Part shown: piece by piece, positions 5,548 to 10,818 of the stretch
Layout: each line of letters begins with the position of its first letter
Numbering within the stretch: position 1 is the first letter of the stretch
Assembly (NCBI GenBank): GCA_021781855.1
Contig: JAJXWC010000003.1
Location: forward strand, 18,394-29,211
Length of the DNA: 10,818 nt
Direction of reading: 5' to 3'
From: Bacillota bacterium
GTDB lineage: Bacteria > Bacillota > Bacilli > Lactobacillales > Streptococcaceae
The notes under the pieces: model-generated
The model's input: the letters and a program-made list of their open reading frames with translations, nothing else
Database searches by the model: none
Told to the model about the DNA's origin: nothing
Translations under genes and position numbers: made by a program

Positions 5548-6819
5548 ATGCTAGACATTAAAAAAATTCGCTCAGACTTTGATTCTGTAGCTGAAAAATT
5601 GGCAACACGTGGTGTGGCGAAAGAAAAGTTGGAAGAACTTCACACCCTTGACATCAAACGCCGCGAATTGATTGTGAAATCTGAAGAATTGAAAGCGCGC
5701 CGAAATGCCGTTTCTGACGAAATCGCTCAAGTAAAACGTGCCAAAGGTGATGCTTCAGCTCAAATTGCAGCGATGCAAAAAGTTTCAGCCGAAGTCAAAG
5801 AAATCGACGCTGAGCTTGCTGAGATTGAAACTCAGTTGAACAATATTATCGTCATGCTGCCCAATATCCCTAATCCGCTTGACCCTATCGGACCTGATGA
5901 GGAAAGCAACGAGGAACAGCGGCGTTGGGGAGAAACTCCTAAATTCGATTTTGAGCCAAAAGCACATTGGGATTTAGGCGAGGACCTTGATATTCTTGAC
6001 TGGGAACGCGGTGGCAAAGTGACTGGTTCGCGCTTCCTCTTTTACAAGGGAGCAGGTGCACGTTTATAGCGCGCTGTTTATAATTTCATGCTTGATGAAC
6101 ATGCTAAAGAAGGCTATACTGAGATGTGCGTGCCTTACATGGTCAATCAAGAATCAATGTTCGGTACAGGTCAATATCCTAAATTCAAAGAAGATACGTT
6201 TGAAGTGAAAGATGAACGTGGTTTTGTTCTTATTCCAACGGCTGAAGTTCCATTGACAAATTATTATCGTGGTGAAATTTTGGACGGTGCCGAACTTCCG
6301 ATTTCATTTACCGCAATGTCGCCAAGTTTCCGCTCTGAAGCTGGCTCTGCTGGTCGCGATACACGCGGCTTAATTCGTCTTCATCAATTCCACAAAGTTG
6401 AAATGGTAAAATTTGCCAAACCTGAGCAATCTTATGACGAACTTGAAAAAATGACAGCAAACGCTGAAAATATTCTTCAGAAATTAGGACTTGCTTATCG
6501 GGTTATCCGCTTGAGTACGGGCGATATGGGCTTCTCTGCAGCAATGACTTATGACCTTGAGGTTTGGATTCCGGCGCAAAATACTTATCGTGAAATTTCT
6601 TCTTGCTCAAACTGTGAAGATTTTCAAGCTCGTCGTGCTCAAATTCGTTATCGTGATGAAGACGGCAAAGTTCAGTTGTTGCACACGTTGAATGGTTCTG
6701 GACTAGCAGTTGGACGCACTGTTGCTGCTATCTTAGAAAATTATCAAAATGCAGACGGCTCTGTAACGATTCCTGAGGTGCTACGTCCATACATGAACGG
6801 TCTTGAAGTGATTAAATAA
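5548..6819 (+). pseudogene. serS: Seryl-tRNA synthetase interrupted by in-frame TAG
   Basis: SerRS charges tRNA-Ser with serine in the cytoplasm. The reading frame is 424 codons from ATG 5548 (GGAGG at 5537-5541) to TAA 6817-6819, the family length. The N-terminal part starts MLDIKKIRSDF and has the charged coiled-coil arm (about residues 27-105). The class II core shows motif 2 FRSEAGSAGRDTRG (261-274) and motif 3 GSGLAVGRTVAAILE (383-397). Codon 174 (6067-6069) is TAG, inside GARL-stop-RAVYNFMLDE, where the family has Glu; one base change from GAG explains it. There is no frameshift and conservation is the same on both sides. Read literally, translation gives a 173-residue fragment without the catalytic domain. 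An ATG at 6088 follows in frame but has no ribosome binding site. As SerRS is essential, a sequencing error, readthrough or amber suppression, or a second serS elsewhere are the options. The intact T-box argues against long decay. Confidence 0.9.
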
Positions 6820-6831
6820 GGAGTCAGTTTT

Positions 6832-7410
6832 ATGCCAAATGGACGAATTACTGCCTTTTCCGATGGTGTTATTGCCATTCTGATTACAATCATGGTCTTG
6901 GATTTGAAAACGCCGCTCGGTTCTTCTTGGCATGATTTATGGAACATGAAGTTCAATTTTCTGATTTATCTTGTGAGTTTTGTTGTGATTGCGATTTACT
7001 GGAATAACCATCATCATGTGTTTCATTTGGTTACCGCAGTCACGGGAAAGATTTTATGGTGTAACATGGCGCTATTGCTCACCCTGAGCTTTCTTCCTTT
7101 TTCAACAGCTTGGATAGCACGCTTCCCCATGCAAAATGCGCCAGAAATCGTTTTCGGAGTTAATACTTTGCTTGTTGATTTGGCCTTTGATTTTCTAACC
7201 ATTGAAATTTTCAAACAACAAAAACTTTTCACACGTTTTCGCGATGCAAAATGGTCTTGGAAAGTCATCTGGTCTATCGTATTTGTATTGCTCGGAATCT
7301 TCATTACGGCATTGACGCATCTGAATTTTGTTACAATGATTGCGGTTATTGTTAGCCTCGCGCCTTGGACTATCCCTGATAAACAAATTGAACAGAATTT
7401 AAATGTTTAA
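6832..7410 (+). CDS. TMEM175-type (DUF1211) potassium channel homologue
   Basis: A 192-residue membrane protein with six predicted segments at about 9-26, 41-57, 75-93, 105-125, 144-161 and 163-178. The N-terminus carries the family signature RITAFSDGVIAILIT (5-19) followed by MVLDLKTP (21-28), and WNNHHHVF (57-64) is the conserved end of helix 2. Bacterial TMEM175 proteins with one six-helix unit form tetrameric K+-permeable channels in the cytoplasmic membrane; that this one conducts K+ is an inference. The ATG at 6832 lies 12 bp after the serS stop, with AAGGAG at 6818-6823 overlapping that stop, so it is most likely co-transcribed with serS under the same T-box. A strong terminator follows directly. 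The link between a K+ channel and serine charging is not obvious and may be mere hitch-hiking. Confidence 0.88.
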   Translation: MPNGRITAFSDGVIAILITIMVLDLKTPLGSSWHDLWNMKFNFLIYLVSFVVIAIYWNNHHHVFHLVTAVTGKILWCNMALLLTLSFLPFSTAWIARFPMQNAPEIVFGVNTLLVDLAFDFLTIEIFKQQKLFTRFRDAKWSWKVIWSIVFVLLGIFITALTHLNFVTMIAVIVSLAPWTIPDKQIEQNLNV

Positions 7411-7445
7411 AAAAAGAATTTGACTAACCAGTCAAATTCTTTTTT
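7411..7445. terminator. Bidirectional terminator between TMEM175 gene and phoU
   Basis: A long stem (AAAAAGAATTTGACT, 7411-7425, pairing with AGTCAAATTCTTTTT, 7430-7444) closes on AACC and has A-runs on one side and T-runs on the other, so it works in both directions. It touches the stop codons of both convergent genes. Confidence 0.93.
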
Positions 7446-7447
7446 AC

Positions 7448-8101
7448 TTAAAGTTCAACAATATTTCCCGAATTAAGATAAACAATCCATTCGCAAAGGT
7501 TAACTGCATAGCCTACAATACGCTCAAGATACACCAGCGTAAGCAAGTATTCTTTACCTGTCGTAATTGTTTCACTGTTTTCACGCATTGCACCAAGAAT
7601 CTTTTCTTCGATTTCTCGATTCATTTCTTTTACAGTCTGCTGTTGCGTTGCAATTTCACGCGCACGTACATCATCACCTTGAATGTAAGCATTGAGCGAA
7701 GCATCAACGATTGATTTTACTTTTTCGCCAAGCAGAGAAATATCCTCCTCAGCTTCGTGAATCCGTTCTTCGCCTTTCAACGAAATCGTTGCCTTGGCAA
7801 TAGAAGCCACGTGGTCGCCCATACGCTCAAGGTCACTACTTGCCTTCAATACCGTGATAATCGTCCTTAAATCGCCTGATACAGGCTGCTGGAGGGCAAT
7901 CATCTCAAGAGATTGCGTTTCAAGATTCTTTTCTTGCTCATTGATTCCGTGGTCGCCTGCGATAACCTCTTCTGCAAGGTCACGGTCGTGACTGACAAAT
8001 GCGCGAACAGCTTTATTGAGTTGCGCAGAAACCTGCGTTCCCATTGAATAAAATTGATTGTGAAGTTTATTTAAGTCATCTTCAAATTGTGTACGAAGCA
8101 T
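7448..8101 (-). CDS. phoU: Phosphate signalling/transport regulator PhoU
   Basis: PhoU is a cytoplasmic helical protein of two three-helix repeats that restrains phosphate uptake by PstSCAB and links it to PhoR signalling. The 217-residue product has the family length. The first repeat has the metal-binding pattern DLERMGDHV (90-98; E92 and D96). The second repeat, at 192-204, reads LERIVGYAVNLCE where relatives usually have ERIGDHxxN, so the Asp is Gly and the His is Tyr. The end CEWIVYLNSGNIVEL is typical of Gram-positive PhoU. I place the start at ATG 8099-8101 because GGGAG lies on the - strand at 8107-8111; an ATG 30 bases further up has no such site. It is the last gene of the pst operon, 204 bp after pstB2, with a structured leader between and a shared terminator after it. 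Confidence 0.93.
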   Translation of the reverse strand: MLRTQFEDDLNKLHNQFYSMGTQVSAQLNKAVRAFVSHDRDLAEEVIAGDHGINEQEKNLETQSLEMIALQQPVSGDLRTIITVLKASSDLERMGDHVASIAKATISLKGEERIHEAEEDISLLGEKVKSIVDASLNAYIQGDDVRAREIATQQQTVKEMNREIEEKILGAMRENSETITTGKEYLLTLVYLERIVGYAVNLCEWIVYLNSGNIVEL

Positions 8102-8138
8102 TTTAACTCCCTTTTTATTGTTATTTTTCATTTAAATG

Positions 8139-8275
8139 TGTTTCAAATTCTTGCTTTTTCCTCTATTTGTAGCTTGCATACAAGCATCATAAGCATTGGG
8201 CAACGAAAAGGAAAAATTTTTCTTTTCTTCCTGCTAAAGCAGTAGCTCAATCAGAAGCAAAATGTCTTTGAAACA
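8139..8275 (-). repeat. Long-range inverted repeat enclosing hairpins, phoU leader
   Basis: On the + strand TGTTTCAAA (8139-8147) and TTGCTT (8151-8156) are complementary to TTTGAAACA (8267-8275) and AAGCAA (8255-8260). This gives a 15-bp stem with a 3/6 internal loop around 98 bases. The interior holds GCTTG/CAAGC (8172-8185), CTGCT/AGCAG (8231-8242) and an A/T-rich palindrome (about 8204-8228). It fills the pstB2-phoU gap and would be transcribed as part of the operon. It could be a regulatory or processing structure, or a small palindromic repeat element. No target-site duplication is evident. Confidence 0.55.
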
Positions 8276-8305
8276 GTTCTATTATTTGACAACTCTACCA
8301 AATTC

Positions 8306-9067
8306 TTATCCGAATTTACCTGCAACATAATCTTCGGTTTCTTTTTTCGACGGGTTGAGGAAAATATTTTTGGTTTCATTTATCTCAATCAAATCGCCGT
8401 TGAGCATAAAGGCTGTGCGGTCAGAAATTCGTGAAGCCTGCTGCATATTGTGTGTGACAATCGCAATTGAATAATTTTTCTTTAATTCGAGCAGAGTTTC
8501 CTCAACACGTCCTGAAGAAATCGGGTCAAGGGCTGAAGTTGGTTCATCAAGCAAAATCAAATCTGGATTGACCGCCAAGACACGTGCAATACAAACCCGC
8601 TGTTGTTGCCCCCCAGAAAGTCCAAGTGCTGAACTATGCAAAATATCTTTCACTTCGTCCCAAATATTCGCCGCTTTGAGCGAATTTTCGACCACTTCGT
8701 CCAATTTTGCTTTGTCTTTTACTCCCTTTAACCGCAAACCATAAATGACGTTTTCATAAATTGAAAACGGAAAAGGATTAGGCTGTTGAAAGACCATGCC
8801 GATTTCTTTGCGTAAATCAACGGTGTCAACGCTCTTATCAAAAATATTTTTACCTTTATAAATGATTTCACCTGTAATCGAAACAGTTGAAATCAAGTCA
8901 TTCATGCGATTGATACAACGTAAAAGCGTTGATTTTCCGCAACCTGAAGGACCAATCAGCGCTGTAATGTCATTCTCATAGAATTCCATGTTGATATTTT
9001 GCAAAGCTTGTTTCTTGCCGTAAAACAAGTTCAAGTCTTTGACTGTTAAAATTGATGTTTTTTCCAT
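8306..9067 (-). CDS. pstB2: Phosphate ABC transporter ATP-binding protein PstB (second)
   Basis: ATPase of the high-affinity phosphate importer, bound to the inner face of the PstC/PstA permease. The 253 residues hold all ABC motifs: Walker A GPSGCGKST (39-47), Q-loop FQQPNPFP (93-100), signature LSGGQQQR (150-157), Walker B LILLDEP (170-176), D-loop SALD (178-181) and the switch His in THN (205-207). The NPFP after the Q-loop and the ending DYVAGKFG are typical of PstB. I choose ATG 9065-9067, with GAGG on the - strand at 9073-9076; a GTG two codons upstream overlaps that site. It follows pstB1 after 127 bp. Tandem pstB genes are usual in lactococci and streptococci. By order this is the gene that L. 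lactis nomenclature calls pstA, so the symbol should be read with care. Confidence 0.95.
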   Translation of the reverse strand: MEKTSILTVKDLNLFYGKKQALQNINMEFYENDITALIGPSGCGKSTLLRCINRMNDLISTVSITGEIIYKGKNIFDKSVDTVDLRKEIGMVFQQPNPFPFSIYENVIYGLRLKGVKDKAKLDEVVENSLKAANIWDEVKDILHSSALGLSGGQQQRVCIARVLAVNPDLILLDEPTSALDPISSGRVEETLLELKKNYSIAIVTHNMQQASRISDRTAFMLNGDLIEINETKNIFLNPSKKETEDYVAGKFG

Positions 9068-9113
9068 AATCACCTCAATTAAGTTCTGTCCGACAAAATC
9101 TATGAAAGTAAAT

Positions 9114-9151
9114 AAATTTTGAGACTTGCTTGTGACAAGAGCCTCAAATTT
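9114..9151 (-). other. Intergenic hairpin between pstB1 and pstB2
   Basis: AAATTTTGAG (9114-9123) pairs with CTCAAATTT (9143-9151) with one bulged base, and an inner CTTG/CAAG hairpin sits in the loop. On the transcribed - strand a U-rich but broken stretch follows. It may act as a weak attenuator or mRNA stability element inside the pst operon. Confidence 0.5.
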
Positions 9152-9194
9152 CCCAACTTTCTACAATTTTACCAGACATCCTTCACATCTTACC

Positions 9195-10001
9195 TTATCC
9201 AAAATGCCCCGAAACATAATCTTCAGTCGCTTTCAATGTTGGTTGCGTGAAAATCTTGCTTGTTTCATCGTATTCAATCAGGTCGCCTGAATAATAGAAA
9301 GCTGTATAATCACTCGCACGTGAAGCCTCAGCCATGTTGTGCGTAACGATGATAATCGTATAATCTTTCTTCAAATCAGCCATTGTTTCTTCAATTTGCA
9401 TCGTTGAAATCGGGTCAAGTGCCGATGCAGGCTCATCCATAAGAATAATATCAGGCTTTACCGATAAAGCACGCGCAATACAAAGCCGTTGTGCCTGTCC
9501 ACCCGACATAGCAAGTGCTGATTTGTTCAAATCATCTTTAACTTGTTCCCACAAAGCGGCCTGTTTAAGTGAGGTCTCGACAATTTCATCAAGTTTTTTC
9601 TTGTCCATTACTCCTTCTCTACGATGCACGAATGCAATGTTTTCATAAATTGATTTTGGAAACGGATTCGGACGCTGGAAAACCATGCCGATTTGCTTAC
9701 GCACTTCGTAAACATTAACTTTTGTATCATTAATGTTTACTCCTTCATACATGATTTCGCCCGTCACACGCGCACCGTCAATCGTATCATTCATACGGTT
9801 AAGCGCACGCAGATAAGTTGATTTCCCAGAACCGGAAGGACCAATCAGCGCTGTAATTTTGTTCTTAGGAAACTGCATTGTCACGCCGTGAATAGCCTCT
9901 TTTGTGTTATTATAGAATACCCGCAAATCATTTGTCGATAGTGCAATATTCTCGTCAAACGTCATAATGTGACGCTGACTCCAATCATAAATTGTTGCCA
10001 T
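9195..10001 (-). CDS. pstB1: Phosphate ABC transporter ATP-binding protein PstB (first)
   Basis: Second ATPase gene of the phosphate importer and paralogue of the neighbour at 8306-9067. From ATG 9999-10001 it has 268 residues, with Walker A GPSGSGKST (54-62), Q-loop FQRPNPFP (108-115), signature MSGGQAQR (165-172), Walker B IILMDEP (185-191), D-loop SALD (193-196), switch His in THN (220-222) and the PstB-type end DYVSGHFG. It has a longer N-terminus than PstB2 (MATIYDWSQRHIMTF, 1-15). The start is set by GGAA on the - strand at 10010-10013; the frame stays open 48 bases further up, but that part lies inside an RNA hairpin and reads as non-PstB sequence. It lies 93 bp after pstA. Whether the two ATPases act as a heterodimer or as alternatives is not known from sequence. 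Confidence 0.95.
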   Translation of the reverse strand: MATIYDWSQRHIMTFDENIALSTNDLRVFYNNTKEAIHGVTMQFPKNKITALIGPSGSGKSTYLRALNRMNDTIDGARVTGEIMYEGVNINDTKVNVYEVRKQIGMVFQRPNPFPKSIYENIAFVHRREGVMDKKKLDEIVETSLKQAALWEQVKDDLNKSALAMSGGQAQRLCIARALSVKPDIILMDEPASALDPISTMQIEETMADLKKDYTIIIVTHNMAEASRASDYTAFYYSGDLIEYDETSKIFTQPTLKATEDYVSGHFG

Positions 10002-10021
10002 ATATTTTTCCTTTTTTAGGG

Positions 10022-10077
10022 CACCTCTAAAAACCGCTAATTTAGCCAAATTCGGAATTTCTGAGTTTTTAGGAGTG
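10022..10077 (-). other. Hairpin between pstA and pstB1
   Basis: CACCTCTAAAAAC (10022-10034) and GTTTTTAGGAGTG (10065-10077) form a 13-position stem on the transcript with one mismatch and one wobble pair. The 30-base apex contains two further small palindromes (AAATTC/GAATTT and GCTAA/TTAGC). It ends 8 bases upstream of the pstB1 ribosome binding site. With no T-run it is not a normal terminator; RNA stability or tuning of the ratio between permease and ATPase is plausible. Confidence 0.6.
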
Positions 10078-10094
10078 GTCTTTTACTCTTAAGA

Positions 10095-10818
10095 TTAGCT
10101 ACCTGAAGTCAATTTCTTATGGATTCGATTGCCTAAGAAACGAGCGCCAAGATTGAAAAGTAGAACGAAAATAATCAATACGGCAGCTGCTCCTGCAGAG
10201 ATTTGTGAAGCAGTCGCAACTGTTCCTTCTGTATTAAGCGCCCAGATGTGAACAGCAAGTGTTTCAGCTGGACGGAAGAGTGAAAGCGGCGAAGTAATTG
10301 ACATTGGATTCCAGTTTGCCCAATCAATCGGCAAATTAGTTTGACCTGCTGTATAAATGAGCGCAGCGGCTTCACCAAACACACGACCTGATGAGAGGAC
10401 AACACCTGTGACAATCCCTGGTACTGCTGCTGGCAAGATGACATTTGTCGCTGTTTCCCATTTTGACAAACCAAGTGCCAATCCGCCTTCGCGCTGCATA
10501 GTTGGAATCGCCCGAAGCGATTCTTCGACATTTCGTGTCATCAGTGGAAGATTAAAGACAGTTAGAGCAAGCGCACCCGAAAGTACAGAAAATCCGAGTT
10601 GAAATTGTAAAACGAAAATCAACATACCAAACAAACCAACAACGATAGATGGAAGAGAGGACAATACTTCAATCGCTGAACGCACAGTACCCGTCAACCA
10701 ATGTTTTTGATTGGCATATTCGCTAAGGTAAATACCCGCACCTAATGAAAGCGGAACAGAAATAATCAGCGTAACAATGAGAAGATAAACTGAATTGAAA
10801 AGCTGAACCTGAATTCCT
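10095..10818 (-). CDS. pstA: Phosphate ABC transporter permease PstA, 5' end missing
   Basis: Membrane subunit of the high-affinity phosphate importer, which pairs with PstC to form the channel. The frame is open to the window edge, so 240 C-terminal residues are seen of a usual 290-300. It begins within a hydrophobic segment (SVYLLIVTLIISVPLSLGAG), followed by the conserved EVLSSLPSIVVGLFG. The cytoplasmic EAA loop, EGGLALGLSKWETATNVILPAAVPG, docks onto PstB, and RVFGEAAALIYTAG follows. It ends with a last membrane segment and a basic tail, HKKLTSGS. It is transcribed towards the left into pstB1, pstB2 and phoU. An internal TTG at 10697 is not a start, because conserved PstA sequence continues upstream of it. 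In L. lactis nomenclature this permease carries another letter. Confidence 0.93.
   Translation of the reverse strand, partial: GIQVQLFNSVYLLIVTLIISVPLSLGAGIYLSEYANQKHWLTGTVRSAIEVLSSLPSIVVGLFGMLIFVLQFQLGFSVLSGALALTVFNLPLMTRNVEESLRAIPTMQREGGLALGLSKWETATNVILPAAVPGIVTGVVLSSGRVFGEAAALIYTAGQTNLPIDWANWNPMSITSPLSLFRPAETLAVHIWALNTEGTVATASQISAGAAAVLIIFVLLFNLGARFLGNRIHKKLTSGS

Noticed and set aside
6088..6819. Open frame starting at an internal ATG, readable as a separate gene for a SerRS catalytic domain
   Set aside because: It is in frame with the first part of serS, has no ribosome binding site, and starts inside class II motif 1. It is the second half of one interrupted gene.
8102..8131. Upstream ATG giving PhoU ten extra residues
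   Set aside because: The added residues (MKNNNKKGVK) cover the ribosome binding site of the downstream ATG, and family alignment starts at MLRTQFEDDL.
10002..10049. Upstream extension of PstB1
   Set aside because: It overlaps an RNA hairpin and the ribosome binding site, and the residues are not PstB-like.
1..10818. Mobile element, prophage, CRISPR array or defence system
   Set aside because: No transposase, integrase, regularly spaced repeats or defence-type domains are visible; the window is housekeeping sequence.

Overview
The window looks like chromosomal DNA of a low-GC lactic acid bacterium of the Streptococcaceae, most like Lactococcus. The genus is an inference from gene content and protein sequence: a fused IIAB mannose PTS operon with a DUF956 (ManO-like) gene behind it, a serine T-box ahead of serS, tandem pstB genes and phoU. 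Almost all of it is housekeeping sequence. There is no transposase, phage gene, rRNA, tRNA or CRISPR array.

Left part (1-2850): the 3' end of a mannose/glucose PTS operon on the + strand, with IIAB cut by the window edge, then IIC and IID, closed by a UUCG-tetraloop terminator. IID is unusually long because of a large insertion between its membrane parts.

Middle (2860-5100): a convergent pair, DUF956 (+) facing a YitT-type membrane protein (-), present twice in tandem. The two YitT copies are about two-thirds identical by hand alignment; the two DUF956 copies have diverged far more. The first pair shares a bidirectional terminator; the second has only 12 bp between stop codons.

5100-7445 (+): an AT-rich gap with two small hairpins, a good promoter, a T-box leader whose likely specifier is the serine codon UCU, serS, and a TMEM175-type (DUF1211) potassium-channel homologue 12 bp after serS. 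The serS frame is broken by an in-frame TAG at codon 174, where the family has Glu, while everything on both sides is intact. As serS is essential, this is a sequence error, a readthrough/suppression case, or a sign of a second serS elsewhere.

7448-10818 (-): the distal half of a high-affinity phosphate (Pst) operon read right to left: pstA (cut by the window edge), pstB1, pstB2, phoU. Each junction holds an RNA hairpin. The largest is in the 204-bp pstB2-phoU gap, where two arms about 100 bases apart can pair to enclose smaller hairpins. PhoU has lost the Asp of its second metal-binding motif.

The best candidates for a second look are the serS nonsense codon, the duplicated DUF956/YitT module, the enlarged IID loop and the structured phoU leader. 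I did not find a convincing wholly new multi-gene system.
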